Of a stretch of 64,000 nucleotides of DNA, positions 46,899-58,392 are shown piece by piece; positions within the stretch are counted from its first letter, which is position 1; each line of letters starts with the position of its first letter. Source of the DNA: Liolophura sinensis (taxonomy: Eukaryota; Mollusca; Polyplacophora; Chitonida; Chitonidae); contig NC_088306.1 in the NCBI RefSeq assembly GCF_032854445.1, positions 4,088,373 through 4,152,372 on the forward strand, in the 5' to 3' direction. The translations under genes and the position numbers were made by a program. The notes beneath the pieces were generated by a model. It saw only the letters and a list, made by a program, of their open reading frames with translations, searched no databases and had not been told where the DNA came from.

Positions 46899-48769
46899 CT
46901 GTACACACGACCTAGCTGATCATCGATTTCAAGGTGTTCATGTCATGCCCCGCGGGTTGGCTCTGTGGATGTTTTAACACAGTGGAAGTGCAGGTATAGC
47001 GGAGTTAAATGCCTAAGCAGTTGTCATATAGAGCAATAGTATGACTTCATATTTCACTGTAGTTAATTAAACTCCATACTCAAATTTTCTTCCGCTTACG
47101 TGACCGCTGAAGTGAAATGCTTTTCTACATTAAAATATATTAATCTTACTCTTAAAATCCCGTGGCTCTCGCGAGATTTCGGCGAAAAGCTGAATACAGC
47201 ATATTAGTTTATTTTGTGCATTATTCACGTTTCGATCAGGGATATGTACAGATCGAACTGGGATTGTATTCAGACGAGGTTTATAATACATGCTGTATAT
47301 ATAGGCCTGACTACCGGATTCATATCCGAGAAGATTAAATCTTTATCGACGAAACTCTAGTGCGGATATGAGACAAAGATATGCATGGTCCGCCATTTCG
47401 ATAGTAATAAATACAAAGTCAAAAATAACGAAAACAAGGAGAAGAACAGTTACTAAAATGAAGTAACAAATAGCGGATGCGATGGCAGCAGTAAAAATAC
47501 ACTTAGCACGTGATAAAATAACGGAATGAATAAGAGGAAATGCATAAAAAAATATGAGTGTAGCACCTGATATACCGACTGCGGCATTTCCCTATATAAT
47601 GATGAAGTAAACGAAATGTACCTTTATACTCCGTAACTTATTTTATAAAAATACATTGATCTATAGTTAGGGTTAGGGTTTTCGACTACAGTCAGGGTCC
47701 AAGATGGACGTTCCATTGATTGAAAACTTTTGGCGCTGGCATGGGAAATTTGATGGCGGCCTGTTTGCTCTGGCCACTTGATCACAAGAGCTATTAGTTC
47801 CGTTGAAGACCAATGCCGCTGAAACTAGTTAGGTAGATCTTTTTGCTGTCCCTCCCCATCGTTATCTTTGTCTCCTTTAGCTCGGTATTCTAGCCAGTGT
47901 TGGCTGAGCAAACATGCGCATGTAGACAGAGAGGGCAGGGTAAGTCTACGCGTAAGTCTAAGACACATAAATATTTCAAACTATATCGACTTGATGGAAA
48001 AACAACATAATCTTTCTGGATTCTAACAAATGTATTTTTTTGGTCATTTGCTTCGTTTTTTTAACCTATAGCCGAAACCTGTATGTATGCTTATGGTTTT
48101 TAACATGGCCGTGTTGTTCTCGAATGACTGGAGATATAGAACAAATATTGACTCGCTAGTGCTGCAGTGAACAAAGATGCCAGCTGACAAAAAGCCCAGG
48201 GACACGCTGCTGTAGAAGTCTTCTTGTTGACTGGGCAAGCAATTGACAAAAGGGACGTCGGTATACAGAGAAACGATCGGATTATTTACCAAAGTCTGGT
48301 AAAGGCTGTGTTCTGTGTAAACATTCCGCTTGTTTCATAATAAAGCAGGACATTAAACACTAAAAACCCTGATAAATGAGATCCCACTCTCCGGAGCATG
48401 CGCAATTGACTTGCACCACGCCTAAAGAAGCCCTAGAATATGGAACGATGTGGACATCTGCATATCAATCATTTTAAGTTCAGTGCGAGTTTTAGAAAAT
48501 TCTCGTGGTAGAACTGCATACGTGTAGGGGACATGGCCCAGGGCTCAGTTGTTAAAAACTGTTTTAAGACTAAATACTAGATTTAACTTTGAGCCAATTC
48601 TTCGATTTTGAACCTAGCCTGGAAGTAATTCTGTATTAGTAGGCCTATATTATATCTGAATTTAATATTCTGCTGTTATACTTGGGCTTTGGAAAACTCT
48701 AATGTATCTTCTGGGTTTTCCTAAAATATCAGATATATAATTTGACTTAATAACACTATTAATGCTCAC
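46899..48769. other. Intronic, no exon supported
   Basis: A minus-strand frame at 48044-48292 starts just after CAGCCTTTACCAG and looks somewhat codon-like, but no partner exon was found. Confidence 0.35.
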
Positions 48770-48930
48770 CAATGCGGTCGCTGTGAGTCCAAGTCCAGCT
48801 CATGCTGGACTCCTCCCCGGCCGTACGTGGAGAGGTCTGCCCAGTTTCCGCCCAACATAATGCTGGCTACCATAGTATAAGTGAAATGTTCTTGAGTACG
48901 GCGTAAAACACCAATCAAATAAATAAATAA
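48770..48930 (+). repeat. (AAAT)n-tailed SINE, forward
   Basis: AATGCGGTCGCTGTGAGTCC, CAGCTCATGCTGGACTCC, CTTGAGTACGGCGTAAAACA, CCAATCAAATAAATAAATAA. Confidence 0.82.
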
Positions 48931-50039
48931 GCAAATAATACCGGTAAAAGATAATACACTGTTGAACAACCGGGCCCATTTATTTAAAAGTTTTGTCTGA
49001 ACTGATGTAGCATTAATTTTATATTACAATGTAGGCCAGAAGTGGTAATAAGATTTAATCCTGCCTTAACTTTTAATACACCTTTGAACCACTGTGCCTT
49101 GGCAAACAAATTCCCAACAGCAAGAATCTGACGCAACTATATAGATCTTTCCGAACTGTCCATCACACGTATTTGATCAGTCAATCAGTCCATATTGTTC
49201 CAAATAGTTCAATCGAATGTCCCACACATTGGTTGCAAATGTTCGTTCTTTCTGTGACGTCATGACGTCACAACTGCTTTTCGCCAAGAATGTAATGAAA
49301 AGTATCGTTATCAGAAGAATGGGTGGTGGAGCACTGTATCTATCCGTTGATGCTTTTCATTCACAGTTCTTCAAAATGAACACGGTACAATGTTACAGTG
49401 GTAAAATTGTAAACGTTGTACTACCATAAATTTTTAGCATAACAATGGCTCGAGGTTTCATTCTACACTTGAGCCACCTCACGGGATTAACAAATCTGTC
49501 ACCTCCCTGTTACTTGCAGACCATAACTCCGTTCCTAACATTCGTAAATCAGCCAAAAAAATGGACAAAGTACGCCAACGGGGTACAGAAAAAGACATTA
49601 TCGTCCACCTTTTGTAGAAGTTGTTATGAGCATTATTTTTCAAGGATTTAAAGACACACAAAATCGATTCTGACTGACTGGTGTGAGAGATAGGCAAGTT
49701 CAAGCTATGCCGTGCTTATCCTAAGCTGAACTTATTCAAACGTGACACAGTCTGCACGGTTTGACCCAGGAAACATCATGTCCACTGTCGATTTTGTATC
49801 CGTTTCAGTCCAAACTGTCCATATTAAAATAAAACGCAATCTTCCGTGAACGTCTTACCGAGTTTATGGTCTCAATTTGCTTTCATAAAACAGGACACTA
49901 CTTAGTATCTTTGTTGGGTTCTTTGTCCTATTAACCTTTTCCATTTGTTTTGATTTATGCAGGTATAAAACTGTAACGTGCTAAGAAACTGTATCGCGTG
50001 AAAGATCTTCATCGTCCTAAGTAATAATATACACGCCTA
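48931..50039. other. Intronic, no gene seen
   Basis: Contains overlapping CRE-like sites TGACGTCATGACGTCAC at 49255-49271. No supported exon. Confidence 0.4.
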
Positions 50040-51020
50040 CATCATAGAGAGTAAAACCAAAACCGTGACGACAGTGTGATAGACGTACAGCATAGAGAGT
50101 AAACTCAGAGCAGCGCGGACAGTGTGATAGAGGTACATCATAGACAGTAGAACCAAAACAGTGACGACAGTGTGAGAATAAAACCAGAGAAGCGACGACA
50201 GTGTGATAGAGGTATAGCATAGAGAGTAAACCCAGAGCAGCGTGGACAGTGTGATAGAGGTACATCATAGAGAGTAAAACCAAAACAGTGACGACAGTGT
50301 GAGAATTAAAACCAGAGAAGCGACGACAGTGTGATAGAGGTATAGCATAGAGAGTAAAACCAGAGCAGCGACGACAGTGTGATAGAGGTACATCATAGAG
50401 AGTAAAACCAAAGCAGGGATGGCAGTGTGATAGAGGTACAGCGTAGAGAGTAAAACCAAAACAACGACGACAGTGTGAGAATAAAACCAGAGCATCAACG
50501 ACACTGTGATAGACGTACAGCATAGGGAGTAAACCCAGAGCAACGCGGACAGTGTGATAGAGGTATAGCATAGAAAGTAAAACCAGAGCAGCGACAGCAG
50601 TGTGATAGACGTACAGCATAGAAAATAAAACCAAAGCAGTGATGACAGTGTGAAAGTAAAACCAGAGCAGCGACGACAGTGTGATAGACGTACAGCATAG
50701 AGAGTAAAACCATAGCAGCGCGGACAGTGTGATAGACGTACAGCACAGAGAGTAAAACCAAACCATCGACGGCAGTGTGATAGACGTACAGCATAGAAAA
50801 TAAAACCAAAGCAGTGATGACAGTGTGAAAGTAAAACCAGAGCAGCGACGACAGTTTGATAGACGTACAGAATAGAGAGTAAAACCAGAGCAGCGACAAC
50901 AGTGTGATAGACGTACAGCATAGAGAGTAAAACCAGAGCAGCGCGGACATTGTGATAGACGCACAGCATAGACAATAAAACCAGAGCAGCGAAGACAGTG
51001 TGATAGACATACATCACAGT
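50040..51020 (-). repeat. 48-bp minisatellite (about 20 units)
   Basis: Plus-strand unit TGTGATAGACGTACAGCATA, GAGAGTAAAACCAGAGCAGC, GACGACAG; some units lack the central part. 48 bp equals 16 codons and the minus strand has no stop in any frame, giving three overlapping ORFs (the longest 50017-51087). The same unit occurs in the other orientation at 63175-63345. Confidence 0.95.
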
Positions 51021-51120
51021 TACTTAAACCACAGCAGTGAGGACGGTGGTATGGTTGACACATGGTCACACGTAACCGATAATACACAACCTCTTGTCAG
51101 TTTACCTCAGTCTGGGTTTT
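51021..51120 (-). repeat. Dispersed 130-bp element, copy next to the 48-bp array
   Basis: Minus strand AGACTGAGGTAAACTGACAAGAGG followed by GTTACGTGTGACCATGTG and TCCTCACTGCTG. It is the flank from which the 48-bp unit continues, indicating that the array grew out of this element. Confidence 0.6.
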
Positions 51121-51143
51121 ATTCTGACTGATCACGAATGTTA

Positions 51144-51720
51144 TTAAAGGAGAAGAAAATTTAAATATCAATCAAATACCATTGAGTATGCATTTCCTCG
51201 CAGGTGCATGCCATAAAAAATTTCTAATATGTATCTCAAGTTGATAAATTATAAATAAAGTCCGCGCCAACATACGCTGTGGGCGACTCCATTTTGCGTA
51301 AAAACTAGTCCTGAAGTCTTTTGTGTTAGGAGGAGAATTGTTGTCGGAAACCGCCGAAGTGCGGTTCGTACATTTCCGGTAGAACTCTTCTTCCCAGAAG
51401 GTAGCAAATAGTACAGTTCGTTTTCCGCTTGACGATCGGGAAACCGGAATGTTGGACGTAGGTTCGGAGTTTACACGAACAAGCCGACAGTTTTAACGAC
51501 TCTTACTGGCTAAGAGGCAACACACCCCCAGCATAAATTACAGGGTGTGAAAGATGGAGGACACGATGGACTCAGCGATTTATGCCAGCTTTGCCGTATT
51601 CAGGCTTTACGTGTATGGTGAGGAAAAATCGCAAAATTGTGCAGCAGGCACCACCAGATAGAAAAAAATGTGCTCTTTTCAGCCTATAGTGTCATCTTTT
51701 TAAGTGTTCTTCTCAATTAA
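51144..51720 (+). mobile_element. TTAA-flanked MITE, copy 2
   Basis: Left end TTAA-AGGAGAAGAAAATTT, right end GTTCTTCTCAA-TTAA (terminal bases mutated). Carries CGGAGTTTACACGAACAAGC and GGCTAAGAGGCAACAC, shared with copy 3 and absent from copy 1. Confidence 0.75.
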
Positions 51721-51889
51721 GATTACAGGAGCGCAATGATTTGCCTTACTATTTGTGTGGTAAATTTGTCAGCTTCAACCTCAAAAATATATATCCATTA
51801 ACTTTCGTACTATGCCGCACTAGCATATGTAGCTTGCATTTGTCAAAAAATCTACCGTGGGCAACTACATCTTATAATGGATGCACTAC

Positions 51890-52330
51890 GCATTATCCAT
51901 CGTGTTAAGGAACGGCATCGTATCAAGGAATTACAAAAGTTTATGCATCGTGTTAAAGCAGTTCATCGTGGAAAGGCACTTTATCGTGTTAAGGCAGTTC
52001 ATCGTGTTCAGGAACTTCATCCTATTAAGGCACTTCATTGTGTTAAGGAACTTCATCGTATTAAGGCACCTCATCGTGTTAAGGCAGTTCATCGTGTTAA
52101 GGAACTTCATTGTGGTAAGGAGCTTCATCGTGTTAAGGCACTTCATCGTGTTAAGGCAGTTCATCGTGGAAAGGCACTTCATCGTGTTAAGGCAGCTCAT
52201 CGTGTTCAGGAACTTTATCCTATTAAGGCACTTCATTGTGTTAAGGAACTTCATCGTGTTAAGGCACTTCATCGTGTTAAGGAAATGCATTGTGTTAAGG
52301 ACCTGTATCGTTTTAAGGAACTGCGCCGCT
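51890..52330 (+). repeat. 18-bp minisatellite, hexapeptide-encoding
   Basis: About 24 copies of CATCGTGTTAAGGCACTT. The unit is six codons, so frames persist: plus frames give HRVKAL/HRVKEL (51877-52395) and IVLRHF (51881-52438), the minus frame gives LNTMKC. Two higher-order blocks are near-repeats (51955-52060 and 52135-52240). It lies between two inward-facing MITE copies. Confidence 0.93.
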
Positions 52331-52575
52331 TTAATATTACTCCATGGTATTATGAAGCCACATTGCGTTATACAACTACACAGCGTTTACTATAAGCTTG
52401 AATCTTTTTGTTTTAAGCACCCTTTTATTAACGGCTAAATTACAGGTATATATCATTGGTCACAGTGTCAGGCTTTCATGTTACTTTCCATTAAATGTGA
52501 TGACAACACAGCGTTTGGAGTGGTCGTTGACCACGTCTAATAAACATAGCTGCATTTGTTTTTACCTAACATTGT

Positions 52576-53100
52576 TTAAAGGAGAAGAACACTTTAAAAA
52601 AATGACACTATAGGCTGAAAAGAGCACATTTTTTTCTATCTGGTGGTGCCTGCTGCATGATTTTGCGCCTTTTCCTCGCCATACACGTAAAGCCTGAAAA
52701 CGGCAAAGCTGGCATAAATCGCTGAGTCCATCGTGTCCTCCATCTTTAACACCCTGTAATTTATGCTGAGGTTGTGTTACCTCTTAGCCAATGAGAGTTG
52801 TTAAAACTGTCGGCTTGTTCGTGTAAACTCGGAACCTACGTCCAACATTCCGGTTTCCCGATCGTCAAGCGGAAAACGAGCTGTACTGTTCACTACCTTC
52901 TGGGAAGAAGAGTTCTACCGGAAATGTACGAACCGCACTTCGGCGGTTTCCGATGGCCATTCTCCTCCTAACATTGACTTCAGGACTAATTCTTAGGCAA
53001 AATGGAGTCGCCCACAGGGGATTTTGTCGCGGACTTTATTTATAATTTATCAACTTGAGGTATATATTAGTTTTTTTTATGGTATGCACCTGAGAGAAAA
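52576..53100 (-). mobile_element. TTAA-flanked MITE, copy 3, truncated at its outer end
   Basis: Begins TTAA-AGGAGAAGAACACTTTAA and runs through ATCTGGTGGTGCCTGCTGC, TCGCTGAGTCCATCGTG and CCGCACTTCGGCGG. Homology stops near 53100, about 50 bp before the expected terminus. Confidence 0.75.
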
Positions 53101-53215
53101 TGTTGGAATAAAGCCCAAACTGAGGAAATTAACAATAGGCCGTAATTCACCAGTTGTGTGCGACCATTTACCATCTCTGCTCTGAGTTTATTTTCTGTGA
53201 TGTTTTCTTTCATAG
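53101..53215 (+). repeat. Dispersed 130-bp element, forward copy
   Basis: CCCAAACTGAGGAAATTAACA, GGCCGTAATTCACC, CATTTACCATCTCTGCTCTG, TTTATTTTCTGTGATG. It abuts the broken end of the MITE. Confidence 0.55.
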
Positions 53216-54014
53216 TTCAGTCTTGTTACACACGAGCTTTGACAGATTTACACCAGACCAGCCAGTGTTCAGTTCCACTTTAACACCTCCAATATAATTA
53301 TTCTCTTTGATCTTGCACCTGTGACTAACTGAACTCGCGTACTCTGCACTATTCAACCATGAGACGAACAGTGAGGCAATCACCATGCGGTGCACGGAAT
53401 ACTGGTACATGAATAAACAATTACTGTTTTACCAATGCATAGAGACATATATTATATATAAGGGAGGTGTCGAACTTGGAAATACTCAATAATGAATGGT
53501 TTTCATTGATTTGCTGCAATGGTCCACCGAGAGAATGAAAACTGTGCATGCTCGTGAGTATTAAGCATACAGTGATCATAGATGTAGGTATATACTGTAT
53601 ATGCATAAAACCTCGGGTCATTTAAAATAGTTCGGGTGGAAATCTGCATTCATCAGTTAACTGCGGTGGTAAGTCTGTGGGTGGGATATTAGATTAAACA
53701 ACATAAATATATATTATGCCCAATGGAAACCGAAAGCGTTGATCAATAGAATCTGCCCTATCCAGTAGAACATCGTAATTAGAGATACTGAGATTAAATC
53801 CGTGTTAAATATTGTGCGGTATTCTCTGTGTATAGTATATTGTGATAATAGGCAAACCAAACTGCAAGCTAACAGGTTTTCTATGATAATCTTTCCTTGG
53901 GCCAAGATGACAATAAGATGTCGACAACACTCGTTTACCCTTCACCAATTATGGTACGCTATTTGTAGCTACGTGATATCTCAGATGTGGGTAAGTCCGT
54001 CAGTAACTTGACAA

Positions 54015-54105
54015 AGGTCAGTGGTTTACCCCGAGCACTCTGGTTTCCTGGGCCCATAAAACTGGCCGCCATGTTGTATTTATTATTTATTTATTTATTG
54101 AAATA
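54015..54105 (+). repeat. SINE-like fragment with (ATTT)n end
   Basis: GTCAGTGGTTTACCCCGAGC, TGGGCCCATAAAACTGGCCG, then TATTTATTTATTTATTG. Confidence 0.5.
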
Positions 54106-54284
54106 GCTGGTGGTAAAACATATAGATTTGTCTTTCCTGCGTTATCTGGAATTCAGCGGGCAGTCCAATATATTGAAATTTGCATCGCCATTTTTTTTTT
54201 TACAAATTCAGTTCAAGCCATGTTAGTGGGAAGGGAGGCGAGTTAGTGAGTACTTTTCATTCGTATACAAGAACAATTGAAATC

Positions 54285-54440
54285 AAACTCTGACTGAGGT
54301 AAACTAACATGAGGTCGTATTCCACCGTTAATACGTATGACCATTAGCCAACTACATGTATCACATCGCTGTCACTGATCTGATTTTACCCTCTACGCGG
54401 TAGTCTTTTATATGCGTCGTCCTTATATACTGTAGTCTTT
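54285..54440 (+). repeat. Dispersed 130-bp element, forward copy
   Basis: CTGACTGAGGTAAACTAACATG, CACATCGCTGTCACTGATC, ATTTTACCCTCTACGCGGTA, GTCTTTTATATGCG. Its right end runs into the next array. Confidence 0.6.
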
Positions 54441-54725
54441 TATATGCTGTAGTCTTTTATATGCATGGTCCTTTATATCCTATAGTCTTTTATATGCTGT
54501 TTTATATGCTGTAGTGTTATATGCTGTGGTCCTTTATATGCCGCACTATTATATGCTGTAATCTTACATGTTGTAGTCTTTTTATATGCCGTAGTCTTAT
54601 ATGCCGTGGCCCTTTATATGTTATGTTTCTTTATATGCCAGTCTCATATACTGTAATCTTTAATATGCTGTAGTTTTCTTATATGCTGTGGTCTTTTATA
54701 TGCCATAGCTGTAACCTTTCATATA
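54405..54725 (+). repeat. Degenerate 18-20-bp minisatellite
   Basis: About 16 units of GTAGTCTTTTATATGCTGT with many indels. The unit is the terminal segment (TACGCTGTAGTCTTTTATAT) of the dispersed element that precedes it. Confidence 0.8.
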
Positions 54726-56400
54726 GTATCATATCGAAAGTTTCAATCACGCCATGTCGACACCCAGCTGTTCCAAATGTTGATTAAAGTCAGTTCTGAT
54801 TTTAAAAATGGCTCGCTCACCACCTTATGTTGTTTACATACTCAGAACAGGAATTCGTCTGGGTACATGGCATGCCACAGAGAACCAATCAGGGTTCTCT
54901 GCGGTCTGTGTGTGTGTTTTATTGGGAATCTCTCCATTACACCAAGTTACGAGAGTGTGCATTAGGTTTTTCAGGCATACACATCATGGGTCGCGTGCAC
55001 CGAGGGATCGTAAGCCTAAGTTGGGTGTAAATCGGTAGGATCACGACCGTGGCCTTCACTAACAGCTGACACCCAATTGCACGAAGGGATTGTAAACGAT
55101 GATAAGTGTAATTTACAATCACAAATTACACTCGGGTCGACCCAAAATTAACGTTAAGTACAAATACTTGCCTCAAGTAGACTGCTAGTTAATACATTTC
55201 GACTGGATTTCCAAAGACATGCCATGTATTGTCTCAAACAGATATTACGAGCATGTTTTCACATGTTGTTGTTATTAGCTGCTGAATCAGTAAAATGTAT
55301 AATTCTTTTGAAAACGAAGGCAAGATAAGTTATTGAACGGTACACTGCTCATTTACACAGGCCAACTTTATATACGAGTAAAATATGACCTATGATCGAG
55401 ATTGTAACTTCAAAAATTTACAATCGCCGTACATTTCCTTTGTGCAAGCGGCGCAGCTTATTTTCACAATCAAGTGTAAACTCAATTGTCGGGTCTACAA
55501 TCGATTGAAGCATAAACGAAGCTGGACACCATAAGCAGATAAACGCTGCTTGTCAAACAAAGGCGTCATTTTGATAACCTTGGTATCTTCGTGACTCAGG
55601 AGTGAAAAGAACACGAATATAGCAACTTGATTTTACACAGTGCTGGTTGCATATCAACAAGGCTATGTGACCTGTGTGTTATGCTAAATAACTGATTATG
55701 TTTATTGTCATCATGTTCCTGAATAATGTAAATAAACAGAAGAAAGTAAAATAAATAATGGTGTAAAGAAAGGGTTTAATTAAAATGTTTTACTTCAGAA
55801 ATTCCTCAGGTATACTGACAGCATGGAGAAACGCATAATTGTAGGATCGTACATACTTAAATAAGGACAACAGTTAAAAGCTTTGAATGTGATTGTGCTG
55901 AAAATTTCTTGTAGCGATTTTGGTAAGGCTCTGTAACATGCAGACATTTGGTTATATCTTTTGTTTTGTAAATAATTTTGTAGATTTGCTCCACCAAATG
56001 TAAAAAGATAAAAAAATAATTTGCCAGTGCCCTTTACAGCTTAGCGTTTACACCATTTTCAAAATGGCGTAGCAAATACGATGCCGTGAAAGCTCAATGA
56101 CAAGGTTTAATGTTTGACAGACAAAAAAACCCCACCGAATTGATAGCGGCCATATCGGAAATCATTAGTGTCTCAACCCGTAATGCCCCACAAACAATCA
56201 ATAGCGACAATAAGAAAGAAGATTGTTGGGGATCTAGGTGCTAGTATAATGGTATCACACACAATGCCGTTAAGATTGAACCGCACAGCAGGTGCCAGGT
56301 TAAATGCTCTTTGCAGGAAACAAGAGAGAACGACTAAAATGCTAACCTAGTAGCTAGGTGCGAGATCGTGAAAGACTAGCCTGGCCTTCAACTCTAGGGT
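54726..56400. other. Intronic, no gene seen
   Basis: Short overlapping frames at 54777-55038 and 56168-56350 lack any hallmark. Confidence 0.4.
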
Positions 56401-56520
56401 GATAGTGGCATAAAAGGGTTACCGCGTGGAGAGTAAAACTAGAGCATTGGCGACAGCTTGACGCAGCCAGCATGAAATCCTACCTGTTCACACTTTACCT
56501 CACTTAGGGTGGGACTCTGG
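56401..56520 (-). repeat. Dispersed 130-bp element, reverse copy
   Basis: ACCGCGTGGAGAGTAAAACTAG, GCATTGGCGACAGCTTGAC, CACTTTACCTCACTTAG. Confidence 0.5.
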
Positions 56521-58084
56521 GAAAATGACCCGGTTAAACACTGATATATTTGTTTAGTCTGTTTTCATATGATTGTGACGTCACTGGTCTAGAAATATTA
56601 AAAATGCTGTATTGTCATCACATTTAGTACACAGTAACTAATATCTGTCTTGCATGAAAGCGAGACTGGTCAACAGCGACTTTTCTGCCGGACATGTATT
56701 TGCGGCCGATGGGATTTAAAGAGTACTACACAAACCGATGCATTTCGTTCAATCTTATTTACTAAACATGCCAAAAGAGAACTGCGAAAGCTGCTCAAGC
56801 ATGCAGACAAATTGGCGAGTGGAAATACAAGTTTCGATTTCCTACAAAGCCTTCCCTCTGCAATCAAAATGGAAGGCCTTTAGCGGGGGTGTGTGTGCTG
56901 TTATTTACGCATTTTAATGAAACTTCAAGAGGCCATATTTCAACAGTTACATGGAACGATATGCCAACTTTTACAGTGCCGTTGGTGCCCTTGTTTTACT
57001 CTCTACGCTGTAAGTCTTATATTATATTGTCACAATGCTTAGATTTAGGAACTGGAAATTTGAAAACATTTGTCTTAATTATATTAACATACATGTAACA
57101 GTGTGGTGTAACATGAAGTAGAGAAAAATTCTATTTTAAGCCTCCCGCTGTCCCCTTGTTTAAAACAAATATTTCACATTATCACGAGTCGGGATCCAAA
57201 ATGGTAATGTGGAATCAGCTATGGCTCAGCGAGGGCGGGTGGTATCGACCTGACGATGCTTACTTCATGTCTCCCCCACTCCCCGTCCCACCTCCAACTA
57301 CCCTGACCGCCGTGCTATCACTGAAATAATCTTGAGTGCGACGTAAAGCCGCAATAAATAAATACATAAATAAACATAAAACACAAATGAATTAAAAAAT
57401 GGAAGCAGCAAGACAGGGATCTCTTTTGGGTAGAATTTCGGTCCATACCAGAATGCACTTTGGCATGGTCATGAATAAGCGAAACAAAAGCTGTATTAAC
57501 TGATATCTATAATAACCTATCAGCAAAATGGTACCAAAACAGAACTGGTTACAGGGTTTAGACAGCTTTGACCAGAGCGACCGGGAGACTGTGAATCGTT
57601 TTGCCTTAATGGGGTGGATTCCCTTTGGAGTTTTTCCAAACAATAGCGATTAGTAATGAAGGGCGATTTCCCCGCTGGTACTTCACTTGCGTGACCCAGT
57701 GTGATGGCTGACCTTTAGAAGAGGATGCGCAGATTCAGTCATCGCCAGGCCTGTTATGAACTAACATACTTTGAGTATAAAGTAGTCTCGTAAAATCTCG
57801 TCTCTCTCTCGTTACTTGAGATCCAGCCGATAGCCTTTTAGTCCATATTGGACTCTTTTTATACTGAATGATTAAAACGACTTGAATTCTGCAGGTGGAG
57901 AAACAATTCCCGAAGCCTGGTCCATTTGCACTGTTTTCATGTTGTATGTCAAATGTGACAACATCCCAGCGTTTTGAGTAATAAATTACAATTAACATCG
58001 CCGCATTTTTCATCCAATTCTGCTTCAGACATGGTGCCAGAGTACAAGTAATCTGCTACTTCTGAAGTATTTACATGAACAGAC
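56521..58084. other. Intronic; scattered repeat fragments, one weak ORF
   Basis: A 77-codon plus frame (56650-56883) has a helical Lys/Leu-rich stretch but no recognisable family. A short dispersed-element copy lies at 56950-57015 (GTTTTACTCTCTACGCTGTAAG) and SINE remnants at 57215-57375 (TTGAGTGCGACGTAAAG, AATAAATAAATAC). Confidence 0.4.
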
Positions 58085-58215
58085 AAAATAAAACCTTAAC
58101 TGAGGTAAATTGACAAGAGGCGGTATTTCATGTTACATGTCATCATTTGCTAACTGTCACACCGTCGTGTCTGCTCTGGATTTAGTTTCTGTGCTGTATT
58201 TTACGTTGTGTGCTG
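58085..58215 (+). repeat. Dispersed 130-bp element, forward copy
   Basis: Best copy: AACTGAGGTAAATTGACAAG, GGCGGTATTTCATGTTAC, TTGCTAACTGTCACACCG, TCGTGTCTGCTCTGG, CTGTGCTGTATTTTACG. Confidence 0.65.
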
Positions 58216-58258
58216 ACATAATCCAGGGTTCTACAGGTGGAAAAAGCATCTCCAACGC

Positions 58259-58392
58259 CTGGGGCCGGTTTCACGAAGGTTACTTGGTGTCAAATTGCCC
58301 TTAGCTAAGTGAACTTTATATCTCTACAACATACGTTGCCATGGTAGTTAAGGACTTACTTTAATCAAGTGAGCTTCATGAAACCGGCCCCA
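58259..58392. mobile_element. 133-bp hairpin MITE
   Basis: Near-perfect terminal inverted repeats TGGGGCCGGTTTCACGAAG and CTTCATGAAACCGGCCCCA, with a further internal pairing (TTAGCTAAGTGAACTT against CTTACTTTAATCAAGTGAGC is loose). Sequences with these ends are familiar in marine invertebrate genomes. Confidence 0.75.

Noticed and set aside
47658-47682. Interstitial telomere repeat (TTAGGGTTAGGG)
   Set aside because: Only about two and a half units; expected by chance in 64 kb.
50017-51087. 356-codon minus-strand ORF as a gene
   Set aside because: It is entirely the 48-bp array; all three frames are open and composition is that of the repeat.
51877-52438. 172- and 185-codon ORFs as repeat proteins
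   Set aside because: They are frames of an 18-bp minisatellite; no promoter, splice or conservation evidence. Kept only as a finding.
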